DNA from: CAYSCZ01 sp051155775
GTDB taxonomy: Bacteria; Bacteroidota; Bacteroidia; Cytophagales; Cyclobacteriaceae
Length of the DNA: 64,000 bases
Reading direction: 5' to 3'
NCBI GenBank assembly: GCA_051155775.1
Contig: DAXETV010000036.1
Coordinates: 1 to 64,000 of the forward strand
Made by a program: the position numbers and the translations under genes. Positions 28,272 through 37,713 of this stretch are shown here, piece after piece; position 1 is the stretch's first letter, and every line of letters starts with the position of its first letter. The notes below the pieces were generated by a model. It worked only from the letters and a program-made list of their open reading frames with translations, had not been told where the DNA came from and did no database searches.

Positions 28272-30200
28272 TTATTTAAGTGCCACAACACCTAAGGTTT
28301 TAGACACTTCCATGCTTATTTTTTTTAATTCGACTTGTTCTTTTAGCAATTCATCAAGTTCAAACTCATCCTCACACATTCTGATTTTTTGACTGTTTTC
28401 TGATTCCATTTTTTGAAGTATGCGAAGTTTAAGCCTTAAAACATTGGTGTAAGCTGAGTTTTTAAGTATGTCATTTTCTTTGGGTATATAAATATGATAC
28501 CTGTTTTGCCACAAATCACTGACACCATACTTCCCGGATTGTAAATCAACTGCTAATTGCCGAATGTTTTGATCTTTATGATTAAGGAAGTAATTTCCTT
28601 TCAATATTTTTCCTTTCAACAGTTCAGATTTATACGCTTCTATGACTTGCCGATGAAGTGGGTTAATAAAGTTAATTTCTTCAAGCTCATTTAAAATATA
28701 TTGAGTTAGTGAAAGCTCACCCTCCCCGCTTTTATTCATTATCTGGTCTCCATAATTAAGCAGTATTCTGATGCTTTCCCTTTCCTGAAGCTCAATCATA
28801 CCTTCCAGGTTAAGACCAATCTTTTGCGCCTCCGGTAAAGACGTTTCAATGCCTTCTTCAATTATTTTGGCCTGGGCATAGTCAGTTTTTTTGTAGTTTT
28901 TTATCAGGATTTTGTTCAACTCTGATACTAAAATATCTTCCTCTACCTCCAGCCGAATGCTACAATCCCTGACAAACATGGTTCTTTGGATCGCATCTGG
29001 TATTTTAGATATGCTTTGAACAATTTCTTTAATGGCCTCTGATTTTTTTACCGGATCATGTTTGCTATCAGATAGTAATAATTGGGTTTTAAAACTGATG
29101 AAATCCTGTTGATTTTCAGTAAAAAATGATCTTAATGCAGAAACATTCATTTTTTTCGCATAGCTGTCAGGATCTTCATTTTCAGGTAATGCGATCACCC
29201 GAACATTAATACCCCCCTCCAAAATCATGTCAATACCCCTTAGCGAGGCTTTCATACCTGCAGCATCCCCATCAAACACCACCGTAATGTTTTTGGTAAA
29301 TCTCGAAATCAGTTTTATCTGATCGGTGGTAAGTGATGTGCCAGAGGAAGCTACGACATTTTTTATTCCGGCCTGATGCAGCGAAATCACATCGGTGTAG
29401 CCCTCAACCAGATAACAAAGGTCATCATTACGTATATGCTGCTTTGCCTGATAGATACCATAAAGAACATTGCTCTTGGCGTAAAGCTCGGTTTCGGGTG
29501 AGTTGATATATTTTGGTAGGTTCTTATTTTTAGCCAGGATCCTTCCACCAAAAGCAATGACTTTTCCTGTCTGGTTATGGATCGGAAAAATTATCCTTCC
29601 ACGGAACCTGTCATAAATTTTACCTTGCTCGTTTTCAATAATGAGACCGCTTTTGAGAAGAATCTCCTGCGAGTAACCTTTTTTAAGTGATTGATTTTTA
29701 AAGCTTTCCCATTCATTTAAGCTGTATCCCAGATCAAATGCTTTAATTATTTCATCATTGAACCCTCGCTCTTTCAGGTAGGTTAAAGCAATATTCTTTC
29801 CTTCATCGGTATTTGTCAGATTATAAATGAAATAATCTTTCGCCTCATTTAGGGCAATGAAAAGACTTTCCTTCAGATCCTGATTCTTCTTTTCTTCATC
29901 TGTTGCCTCATTTTCTTCTATCTCTATACCATATTTTCCAGCTAAGTACTTTAAGGCTTCCGTATAACTTAAACCATCCATCTCCATGATGAATGTGATG
30001 GCATCCCCTGATTTACCACAGCCAAAACACTTATAAAAGTTTTTTTGAGGGGAAACAGAAAATGAAGGGGTCTTTTCGTCATGAAAAGGGCAACAAGCCC
30101 ACAAATCTTTTCCTTTTCTTTTTAGCGTAACAAAATCAGAGACTACTTCCTCGACATCCATGCGCGTTTTTATCTCATCAATGGTAGCCTTACTTATCAT
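28272..30200 (-). CDS. dnaG: DNA primase DnaG
   Basis: A 642-residue primase. The N-terminal zinc ribbon is CPFHDEKTPSF followed by CFGCG. The catalytic core has the TOPRIM motifs YLVEGYTDVISLHQAG and VVFDGDAAG. The C-terminal helicase-interacting part is divergent, as usual. ATG 30200 (MISKATIDEIK) is the family-like start, seven residues inside the longest frame (TTG 30221). It diverges from mrp with a 103-bp shared promoter region. Confidence 0.96.
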   Translation of the reverse strand: MISKATIDEIKTRMDVEEVVSDFVTLKRKGKDLWACCPFHDEKTPSFSVSPQKNFYKCFGCGKSGDAITFIMEMDGLSYTEALKYLAGKYGIEIEENEATDEEKKNQDLKESLFIALNEAKDYFIYNLTNTDEGKNIALTYLKERGFNDEIIKAFDLGYSLNEWESFKNQSLKKGYSQEILLKSGLIIENEQGKIYDRFRGRIIFPIHNQTGKVIAFGGRILAKNKNLPKYINSPETELYAKSNVLYGIYQAKQHIRNDDLCYLVEGYTDVISLHQAGIKNVVASSGTSLTTDQIKLISRFTKNITVVFDGDAAGMKASLRGIDMILEGGINVRVIALPENEDPDSYAKKMNVSALRSFFTENQQDFISFKTQLLLSDSKHDPVKKSEAIKEIVQSISKIPDAIQRTMFVRDCSIRLEVEEDILVSELNKILIKNYKKTDYAQAKIIEEGIETSLPEAQKIGLNLEGMIELQERESIRILLNYGDQIMNKSGEGELSLTQYILNELEEINFINPLHRQVIEAYKSELLKGKILKGNYFLNHKDQNIRQLAVDLQSGKYGVSDLWQNRYHIYIPKENDILKNSAYTNVLRLKLRILQKMESENSQKIRMCEDEFELDELLKEQVELKKISMEVSKTLGVVALK

Positions 30201-30303
30201 TTCAACAGAATGTATTGACAAATAACAAAGCTAACTTATTTCCATTATTATTTGTTGTTCGTATAAGTTTACCAGTAATTTGTATTAATATTTTAAAGTG
30301 AGT

Positions 30304-31398
30304 ATGGTTTTATCAGAAGAAAAAATCCTAAATGCATTACGAACGGTTGAGGACCCGGATCTAAAAAAAGACCTGGTAAGCCTGGGTATGATTAAAAACC
30401 TTAACGTTAAAGATAAACACGTTTCTTTTACCGTTGAGCTGACAACGCCTGCTTGTCCGCTTAAGGAAATGATCAGGTCAAACTGTGAAGAGGCCATACA
30501 CAGTTTGGTAACTAATGACCTCACACTTGACATTGACATGTCATCAAGTGTGACCACCATGCGAGATAAAGCAGAGCTCCTCCCAAAGGTTAAAAATATT
30601 ATTGCCATAGCATCAGGAAAAGGTGGTGTTGGTAAGTCCACGGTTACGGCAAATCTTGCTGTGGCACTTTCAAAACTTGGTGCGAAAGTAGGGTTGATCG
30701 ATGCAGATATTTTTGGCCCTTCTATGCCTACTATGTTCAACTGCACACACGAACAACCGAGTGTTATTGAACAAAATGGGAAGAAATTGATCGTGCCCAT
30801 AACGCAATATGGTATTAAATTAATATCAATAGGATTGCTTACACCTGAAGACAATGCAGTGGTTTGGAGAGGGCCTATGGCAAGCTCGGCCTTAAAGCAA
30901 TTCATTGGTGATACCGATTGGGGCGAATTGGATTATTTATTTATTGATTTACCGCCCGGTACCAGTGACATTCATTTAACATTAGTTCAGACGGTACCGG
31001 TAACCGGTGCAGTGATTGTATCCACTCCCCAGAAAGTAGCATTGGCAGATGCTAAAAAGGGCCTGGCAATGTTTAAGCAACCTGCTATAAACGTGCCTGT
31101 TCTGGGTATCGTTGAAAATATGGCTTTTTTTACCCCTGAGGAATTGCCAGACAATAAATATTATATCTTTGGCCAAGATGGTGGGAAAGAATTAGCAGAA
31201 AAATCAGGCCTGCCATTACTTGGGGAAATTCCACTCGTACAATCAATAAGGGAGAGCGGGGATAAAGGTTACCCTTCAATTTTGAAAGATGATATCACCG
31301 CTGGGTATTTCATCAAACTTGCCGAATCTTTAGCAAGACAGGTTGCCATTAGAAACGCTGAACATAAAAAAACTGAAGTCGTGGAAGTGAAATATTAA
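30304..31398 (+). CDS. mrp: Mrp/NBP35-type iron-sulfur cluster carrier ATPase with DUF59 domain
   Basis: A 364-residue cytosolic P-loop protein. The N-terminal MIP18/DUF59 domain (ILNALRTVEDPDLKKDLVSLG) precedes the deviant Walker A IASGKGGVGKSTVTANLAVAL. Further Mrp motifs are DADIFGPSMP, WRGPMAS and DLPPGTSDIHLT. The usual C-terminal CxxC of Mrp is not apparent: the matching region reads IVENMAFFTPEELPDN, with no Cys. The protein may therefore transfer clusters with the help of the NifU-like scaffold encoded 1 bp downstream. ATG 30304 chosen; GTG 30298 is two codons upstream. Confidence 0.93.
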   Translation: MVLSEEKILNALRTVEDPDLKKDLVSLGMIKNLNVKDKHVSFTVELTTPACPLKEMIRSNCEEAIHSLVTNDLTLDIDMSSSVTTMRDKAELLPKVKNIIAIASGKGGVGKSTVTANLAVALSKLGAKVGLIDADIFGPSMPTMFNCTHEQPSVIEQNGKKLIVPITQYGIKLISIGLLTPEDNAVVWRGPMASSALKQFIGDTDWGELDYLFIDLPPGTSDIHLTLVQTVPVTGAVIVSTPQKVALADAKKGLAMFKQPAINVPVLGIVENMAFFTPEELPDNKYYIFGQDGGKELAEKSGLPLLGEIPLVQSIRESGDKGYPSILKDDITAGYFIKLAESLARQVAIRNAEHKKTEVVEVKY

Positions 31399-31399
31399 T

Positions 31400-31651
31400 A
31401 TGGAAGAAGATCAATTAATAGACCGTGTGGAAAATGCATTGAAAACAATCAGGCCGTTCCTTGAAGCTGATGGAGGAGATATTAAAATTTTAGGCATAGA
31501 CGCTGATAATGTGGTCAATGTCGAACTATTAGGCGCCTGTGGGAATTGTCCCATGTCCAATATGACACTGAAGGCAGGTGTGGAAGAATCAATTAAGCGG
31601 GCTGTTCCTGAAATAACCAAAGTTGTAGCCCACACTGAAGGCGTTTATTAG
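31400..31651 (+). CDS. NifU C-terminal (Nfu-type) iron-sulfur scaffold
   Basis: An 83-residue single-domain Nfu protein with the conserved GACGNCPMSNMTLKAGVE, whose two Cys residues hold the [4Fe-4S] cluster, and the usual RPFLEADGGDIK start. It lies 1 bp after mrp, so the two form a cluster-handling operon. Because the Mrp here lacks a visible CxxC, this protein may be the cluster holder of the pair; that is inference. Confidence 0.95.
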   Translation: MEEDQLIDRVENALKTIRPFLEADGGDIKILGIDADNVVNVELLGACGNCPMSNMTLKAGVEESIKRAVPEITKVVAHTEGVY

Positions 31652-31700
31652 ACCACATTCTTTTAATTCCTTTTCACCGGATAGCATTTTGCTATTTGTA

Positions 31701-31708
31701 TATCTTTG
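31701..31708 (+). promoter_or_regulatory. Candidate -7 promoter box upstream of the double ddl gene
   Basis: TATCTTTG matches TAnnTTTG exactly and lies 6 nt before ATG 31715. No good -33 TTTG at the usual distance was found, and such a close box implies a nearly leaderless transcript. Treat as weak. Confidence 0.25.
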
Positions 31709-31714
31709 CCTGTC

Positions 31715-34387
31715 ATGAAAATAGGTATATTTTTCGGAGGCCAGTCCAGGGAAAGAGAAGTTTCCTTTGCCGGGGGCCGTACAATATATGACAATCTAAA
31801 TAAGCAATTATTTGATCCCGTTCCTGTTTTCGTAGATAGTTTCGGCAGGTTTATCGTTTTAGACTGGAAGTATATTTATAAGGGATCCATTAGGGATTTT
31901 TATCCTCCGGGGGAATATATTCCCGAAAATCCTTCAGGTTATCAATACTATGCAGAACATATTACTGAGTGGAGTGACAGGATCAACGATGTCATTGGTT
32001 ATGAAATTCCTGCGCATAGGTTAAGCTCATTAATTGATTTTGCTTTTCTGTCCCTTCATGGTCCTTATGGGGAGGATGGGAATATTCAGGGATTATTAGA
32101 ATGGTATGATATTCCTTACTCAGGTTCCGGTATTTTATCAAGTGGCATTGGCATAAACAAAATAATCCAAAAGAAAATGATGCAAAAAATGGGTTTTTCA
32201 ACGCCAGATTCATTGCATTTTAGCCTGGATCAGTGGTTAAAAAATCCATTGGATTGCTATCATAAATCAAAGAAAGATATTGGTTTTCCTCTGGTTACCA
32301 AGTCTCCTGGCCAGGGATCCTCCATTGGGGTTAGTATTCTTAAAGAAGATAATTATCAAGCCTTTAAAGATGCTGTTAATAAGGCATTTTTTATAAAGGA
32401 AATTGATTTAATAAGCTGGAGGAATCAAAAGACTATAGAAAAAGAACAATTCGCCAAAGAAATTATTGATTTTAGGTCCTCTATTGGTTTACCTGTAGCA
32501 TTTAATAATTCGGTTGTTAGGGATCCATATGAATTAATAGAGAAACTAAATAATGAATCTGAAAAATATCCCGGACAGATTACAATACAGGCTATCAACC
32601 ATGAAGAATATGTCTTAATAGAATCTTTTGTTGATGGGCGAGAGTTTTCATGCATTGTTATAGAAGATGAAAATGGATATCCTTTGGCTCTGCCCCCAAC
32701 TGAAATCATAAAGAAAAAGGAAATATATGATTACAGGGCAAAGTACTTACCTGGAATCAGTAGAAAAATAACGCCTATTCAGCTTGATGATAAGATTATT
32801 CAGTCCATACGATCTGCTTGTGAAAGATTGTTTGATGCATTGAACTTCCAGGTCTATGCCAGAATAGATGGAATCTTATCAAAAGAAGGAGAAATATTTT
32901 TGAATGATCCAAATACAACATCAGGGATGCTGCCTTCATCCTTTTTCTTTCATCAGGCAGCAGAGATAGGTCTTAATCCCTCTCAGTTCTTAACCTACAT
33001 TATCGACAGGTCACTCAAGGCAAGATTAGCATCAGGAAGAAAAAATTATCGCATCAGAGATCATATCCATAAACTGGATGATCGGATAAAGGAAGAAAAA
33101 TCTGCTGATCAGGATAAATTGAGGATTGGCGTTATCATGGGCGGGTATTCCACCGAAAGACATATTTCGGTAGAAAGTGGTAGAAATATTTATGAAAAAT
33201 TATCATCTTCCACCAAATATAAACCCATACCAATATTTTTATGTGGCGATGACTCTCATTTCCTGCTTTACAGACTGCCCGTCAACATGATGCTCAAAGA
33301 TAACGCCGATGATATTCTGGATAAGATTAACCTTCATAAAGAAACACACCCCATAATTAAAGAAATCATCCAAAAAGCATCGTCCATCACCAGTAAGTTT
33401 TCAGGTGATTTTCAGCCAGAAGTAGAAAAAGTTGATATTAATCAGCTTAGCAGCTTTATTGATTTTGCATTTATCGCTTTGCATGGTCGGCCCGGAGAAG
33501 ACGGAGCATTACAGGCACAGCTTGAAGAAGAAGACATTCCCTACAACGGGTCAGGAGTTGAGGTGTCTCAGCTGACCATTAATAAATATGAAACCAACGA
33601 GTTACTGGCCAGGCACGGATTTAAAGTAGCGAAGCATCAGCTTGTTTATAAATCCGATTATCAGGATGATCCGGATCTGTTGATAAATGAGATTACCAAA
33701 AAGTTTAACTTTCCTTTCATTGCAAAGCCGGCAGATGATGGATGTAGTTCTGCGGTAAAAATGATAAAAAATCGTGAGGCGTTTGACATTTATCTTAAAA
33801 CATCATTTCGAGATGAATCAGCTATTGATTCAGATTTGATGCAAGGGCTTTCATTGAAAGAAAATGAAGAGTTTCCGAGGAGGGAATACGTACTCATTGA
33901 AGAGCTGATTTCTGACCTGGGAGCGAATAAGTTCATGGAGATTACTGGTGGTCTGCTTACGAAGTTTCTCCCATCAGGTGATATTGAATATGAAGTGTTT
34001 GAACCTTCACAAACACTTTCCATGGGGGAAGTATTGAGCCTGGAGGAAAAGTTTTTAGCCGGAGAGGGTCAAAATATAACCCCTGCGGTGTATGATAAAA
34101 ATGAAGATACCAATCGATTAATCGCTTCTAAGGTTAAAAAAACGCTAGTGGAGGTAGCTGAAATATTAAGAATAGAAGGGTATTGCAGAATAGATGCTTT
34201 CGTTAGATTCTATGCTCCTGAAGAGGTAGAAGTGATCATCATTGAAGTCAACTCTTTGCCTGGAATGACACCGGCAACCTGCATTTTTCATCAAAGTGCG
34301 ATTAATAATTATACACCATATGATTTTATAGAACACATAATTCAATATGGAATGGAAAGAAAAAGAATTTTATCTGAGGGCATTTGA
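31715..34387 (+). CDS. ddl: Tandem-duplicated D-alanine--D-alanine ligase (two complete ATP-grasp modules in one protein)
   Basis: An 890-residue protein made of two D-Ala-D-Ala ligase modules joined head to tail. Module 1 (about 1-455) starts GIFFGGQSREREVSFAGG and has SLHGPYGEDG, PLVTKSPGQGSSIGVS and the ATP-grasp end NDPNTTSGM. Module 2 (about 468-890) starts GVIMGGYSTERHISVESG and has ALHGRPGEDG, PFIAKPADDGCSSAV and EVNSLPGMTPATC. The reaction is ATP-dependent joining of two D-Ala for peptidoglycan. The metal-binding Glu of the usual NEVNT motif is Asp in module 1 (NDPNT) but Glu in module 2 (IEVNS), so the modules are probably not equivalent. It precedes a PASTA protein, which is also cell-wall related. 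Confidence 0.92.
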   Translation: MKIGIFFGGQSREREVSFAGGRTIYDNLNKQLFDPVPVFVDSFGRFIVLDWKYIYKGSIRDFYPPGEYIPENPSGYQYYAEHITEWSDRINDVIGYEIPAHRLSSLIDFAFLSLHGPYGEDGNIQGLLEWYDIPYSGSGILSSGIGINKIIQKKMMQKMGFSTPDSLHFSLDQWLKNPLDCYHKSKKDIGFPLVTKSPGQGSSIGVSILKEDNYQAFKDAVNKAFFIKEIDLISWRNQKTIEKEQFAKEIIDFRSSIGLPVAFNNSVVRDPYELIEKLNNESEKYPGQITIQAINHEEYVLIESFVDGREFSCIVIEDENGYPLALPPTEIIKKKEIYDYRAKYLPGISRKITPIQLDDKIIQSIRSACERLFDALNFQVYARIDGILSKEGEIFLNDPNTTSGMLPSSFFFHQAAEIGLNPSQFLTYIIDRSLKARLASGRKNYRIRDHIHKLDDRIKEEKSADQDKLRIGVIMGGYSTERHISVESGRNIYEKLSSSTKYKPIPIFLCGDDSHFLLYRLPVNMMLKDNADDILDKINLHKETHPIIKEIIQKASSITSKFSGDFQPEVEKVDINQLSSFIDFAFIALHGRPGEDGALQAQLEEEDIPYNGSGVEVSQLTINKYETNELLARHGFKVAKHQLVYKSDYQDDPDLLINEITKKFNFPFIAKPADDGCSSAVKMIKNREAFDIYLKTSFRDESAIDSDLMQGLSLKENEEFPRREYVLIEELISDLGANKFMEITGGLLTKFLPSGDIEYEVFEPSQTLSMGEVLSLEEKFLAGEGQNITPAVYDKNEDTNRLIASKVKKTLVEVAEILRIEGYCRIDAFVRFYAPEEVEVIIIEVNSLPGMTPATCIFHQSAINNYTPYDFIEHIIQYGMERKRILSEGI

Positions 34388-34389
34388 TT

Positions 34390-35241
34390 ATGAAATTTAA
34401 ATTCGATAAAGACCTCTTGAAAACCATTAAACATCCAATATTATCAGTAATTATACATGCTGTATTGGCTACATTGCTTGGTGTGATCATTTTAATAACT
34501 GTATTTTGGGTGTATTTACCTTCTGCTACCAACCATGGTGAAAGCATCACTGTACCCGATTTAGAAGGAATCACCGTTGATCAACTAAATGAATTCCTTA
34601 CCGATAGAAATTTAAACTATGTAATTACCAAAGATTCCGGTTATTCAGCTAAATATCCACCAAAGGCAGTTTTAAAGCAGGTACCTCTTCCCAATACTAA
34701 AGTGAAAGAAAACAGAAAAATCTATCTGACCCTTAATGCTGAAAACCCTCCGCTTGTTAAAATGCCGGATTTGATTGATGGATCAGTTAAAAGTGCGCAA
34801 TTGGTACTAAAAAGCTTTGGTTTAACGTTAGGTGAAATAAAATACGTACCTGATTTGGCTCAAAATGCTGTACTGCATCAATTTTATGAAGGTGATTCCA
34901 TAGCACCAGGCGTCATGATCCCAAAAGGTTCTGTTATTGATCTGGAAGCCGGAGATGGCCTCGGAAATCAGGAATTTGATGCGCCTAACCTGATAGGACT
35001 CGATGTTGAAAGTGCTAAAATAGCCATCGTGGGTTCCGGATTAAAAGTAGGTGATGTGTTGTATAAAAATAAAGTAGATCAGCAAAGTGATTCATTATTG
35101 GCAGAATTGCAGGTCGTCCCTGGTATGGTAGTAAAACAAAAGCCAAGCATTGGTAGCGTTACAAAAATTGGGAAAACCATGGACATATGGGTTTACAAGC
35201 CGGTATTAGACTCACTATTAATAGAAAATAAACCGGAATGA
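34390..35241 (+). CDS. PASTA-domain membrane protein without a kinase domain
   Basis: A 283-residue protein: short cytoplasmic N-terminus, one transmembrane helix (about 17-42, ILSVIIHAVLATLLGVIILI), then three PASTA domains outside the membrane (ITVPDLEGITVDQLNEFL; VKMPDLIDGSVKSAQLVL; FDAPNLIGLDVESAKIAI). PASTA domains bind peptidoglycan fragments in serine/threonine kinases and penicillin-binding proteins; neither catalytic domain is present here. It begins 2 bp after the ligase gene and its TGA overlaps the next start (ATGA), so all three are probably made together. A role in sensing or holding cell wall is inferred. Confidence 0.9.
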   Translation: MKFKFDKDLLKTIKHPILSVIIHAVLATLLGVIILITVFWVYLPSATNHGESITVPDLEGITVDQLNEFLTDRNLNYVITKDSGYSAKYPPKAVLKQVPLPNTKVKENRKIYLTLNAENPPLVKMPDLIDGSVKSAQLVLKSFGLTLGEIKYVPDLAQNAVLHQFYEGDSIAPGVMIPKGSVIDLEAGDGLGNQEFDAPNLIGLDVESAKIAIVGSGLKVGDVLYKNKVDQQSDSLLAELQVVPGMVVKQKPSIGSVTKIGKTMDIWVYKPVLDSLLIENKPE

Positions 35242-37118
35242 TCAGATTCTTATTAATCCTGTGTGGTATCTTTCCGGCTTTCCACGGGTTTACCCAGATA
35301 TCAACCCGGCCAATCAATTTTAAAAATCCGGTTAAGGTCGAAAATGCCAGAAAAAAAGCTGCTACACAAAACCAGATAATCCTTCAGTTACCATTCTGGG
35401 ACGATTTTTCCACTTCAAGCGGTTCACCCGACACCACGAGGTGGGTAAATGGAGGTGTATTTATCAATCCAGACCTGGGCATAAACCCTCCTTCCTTAAA
35501 TGTAGCCAGTTTTGATGGGGCTGATGAGTTTGGGAATCCATACAATGCCGGATCAAACTCTATATTAAAAGCTGACAGTCTCACAAGTCATGCAATTGAT
35601 TTATCAAACATCAACCTAAACAAAGTTGATGAGGTATATCTAAGCTTCTTTTGGCAGGTACAGGGTGCTGGTGAATTACCAAACACCGATGATTCACTCA
35701 GGCTTCAATTTCTATCCGCGGATTCTGTATGGATTACCCAATGGGTGATAACCGGTGGTATTGACAATGTAAGTAATAATTTTAAACAGGAAATCCTCCC
35801 GGTAAATACTTCATTCCAGCATGAAGTATTCAGGTTCAGGTTTCAAAATTTTAATAGCCAAAAAGGTGAATTTGATAACTGGAACATTGACTATATTTAT
35901 TTGAACCAGGACCGTAACGCCAACGACTTGCAATATTTTGATCGAGCAATAACTACCAGGATCAATAATATCCACAGTGTTTATCAAACCATACCCAGAG
36001 ATTTTTTAGATAACTTCCAATTACAAAACGTGTCTTTTGGCATATTTAGCCATGAAGATCCAGCAGATCCGCAGCCAATGAACCTATTTTCTGAAATGTA
36101 TGTCAACGGTGAATTTCTTATTCGTCTCCACGATGGAGACCCTATACTTGACCCTGATGACCTGACCCCTATTTTTGGACAGGAGCGATTTAGGGTTAAC
36201 TTGAATACGGATGTGATTCAATCCCTTCAGTTGCCATCTGATGACTCCCTTGGTTTTGAGATAAGGTCAGCCATGCAAACAGGTGACATGTTTTTTATCA
36301 AAGAGATCAACATCACGGATACTACCTTTTTAGAGGATGATGCTTATAATTATAGGGTAAATGACTCGCTGGTTTCACAATTGATTTTCGATGATGAGCT
36401 GGCATATGACGATGGTACTGCTGAATTTGCTGCGGGTATTAGTCAAAATACGGGAGCCATGGCGGTACGCTACATCATTCCAAATCCAGATACCCTCACC
36501 GGTGTACGAATATATTTCCCTGCTATTGCCCCTATCTCTAACGGCTCTCCCATCGAACTTGAAGTATGGACCGAACTGGATGATGAAGGTAACCCACTTC
36601 ATTCACAAAGCAGTAGCGTGGTTACTGCTACAGCAATTAATCAATTCTCGGAATATGTATTTGATAGTTTATTTATTGTGTCAGACACATTTTTTATTGG
36701 ATTCAAGCAATTCAAGAATGATTTTATTGCTGTGGGCCTCGACAAAAGCACGGATAACAGCGACCAGTTCTTTCAGTTTATCAATGGATTCTGGTCACAA
36801 GATTCTGTCAACACAGGTAATCTAATGATAAGGCCGGTTTTTGGATCATTTGAAGCAGGCATCGTGACAGCCATTCCTGAACAACCAAATAATCAAAACC
36901 TTAAAATATACCCAAATCCAAATTCAGGTAATTTTTATGTCCAAAGCAATAAACACTGGTCCGTTCAGCGTATTGTTGATTTATCGGGAAAAGTATGGAA
37001 TTTTCATATTTCATCGTCTGATCACAATCAGGTAATCACCCATCTGCCTCCCGGTATATATCTTGTACAGATAAAACAAAACAATAAACTACTTTCAAAA
37101 AAAATAGTAGTTAGATAA
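35238..37118 (+). CDS. Secreted protein with T9SS type A sorting domain
   Basis: A 626-residue secreted protein with signal peptide (LLILCGIFPAFHGFTQ). The C-terminal 80 residues form a type IX secretion signal: LKIYPNPNSGNFYVQS near 548, a Gly/Pro turn HLPPGIYLVQIK and a terminal KIVVR. The middle is beta-rich (INLSNINLNKVDEVYLSFFW) and looks like a jelly-roll or MAM-like adhesion region, but no catalytic motif is visible. Its start overlaps the PASTA stop by 4 bp. It is presumably exported to the surface; function unknown. Confidence 0.9.
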   Translation: MIRFLLILCGIFPAFHGFTQISTRPINFKNPVKVENARKKAATQNQIILQLPFWDDFSTSSGSPDTTRWVNGGVFINPDLGINPPSLNVASFDGADEFGNPYNAGSNSILKADSLTSHAIDLSNINLNKVDEVYLSFFWQVQGAGELPNTDDSLRLQFLSADSVWITQWVITGGIDNVSNNFKQEILPVNTSFQHEVFRFRFQNFNSQKGEFDNWNIDYIYLNQDRNANDLQYFDRAITTRINNIHSVYQTIPRDFLDNFQLQNVSFGIFSHEDPADPQPMNLFSEMYVNGEFLIRLHDGDPILDPDDLTPIFGQERFRVNLNTDVIQSLQLPSDDSLGFEIRSAMQTGDMFFIKEINITDTTFLEDDAYNYRVNDSLVSQLIFDDELAYDDGTAEFAAGISQNTGAMAVRYIIPNPDTLTGVRIYFPAIAPISNGSPIELEVWTELDDEGNPLHSQSSSVVTATAINQFSEYVFDSLFIVSDTFFIGFKQFKNDFIAVGLDKSTDNSDQFFQFINGFWSQDSVNTGNLMIRPVFGSFEAGIVTAIPEQPNNQNLKIYPNPNSGNFYVQSNKHWSVQRIVDLSGKVWNFHISSSDHNQVITHLPPGIYLVQIKQNNKLLSKKIVVR

Positions 37119-37196
37119 CATTCCTAAATAAAAAAATAGCAACATATCATTTCCGTTTGAAATATTGCGTAATTTTCATCGCAAAGATGAGAAAAA

Positions 37197-37637
37197 ATGA
37201 AACTTACTGACATCACCAAGCTATTCAAAGATGGAAAAGCTGCCTCCACTAAAAGCCATATGAAAAACCTGATCGAGATGGCACTCGCAGATGGACATTT
37301 TGAACTATCAGAACGGGAACTTTTAAATGAACTGGCAATGAAATACAAGGTATCTGAGAAAGCATTGTCACAAATTGAAGAAGATCGTGACAGCATAGCA
37401 CTGGAAATACCTGAAGATACTAAAGAAAAATTTAAGCAGTTTTATGAATTGGTCCATATGATGATTATAAACAAAGAGATCCATCCTGACGAAAAAAAGA
37501 TGTGCAGGATTATTGCTGGCAGGTTTGGATATCCTAAGGATAAGTTTGAGGAACTAATCGAATCAATAGCAAATAACATTCGACAGAAAAATAACTTTGG
37601 GGATACTTATGCCAGGGTTGGGTGGATGTTAACATAA
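37197..37637 (+). CDS. TerB-like protein
   Basis: A 146-residue all-helical protein without signal peptide. The two acidic, helix-loop-helix segments (MALADGHFELSERELLNELA and INKEIHPDEKKMCRIIAGRFG) form the TerB pattern, named after tellurite-resistance proteins but broadly distributed. Function in Bacteroidetes is unknown. No ter genes are nearby. It lies between two secreted-protein genes and may simply be independent. Confidence 0.78.
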   Translation: MKLTDITKLFKDGKAASTKSHMKNLIEMALADGHFELSERELLNELAMKYKVSEKALSQIEEDRDSIALEIPEDTKEKFKQFYELVHMMIINKEIHPDEKKMCRIIAGRFGYPKDKFEELIESIANNIRQKNNFGDTYARVGWMLT

Positions 37638-37713
37638 TACAGTTTCAAGGAACCAATTCCAGCTTTTAGTCATTGTTTGGTTAATACGCTTATTTTAATG
37701 ACATCGGACTACT

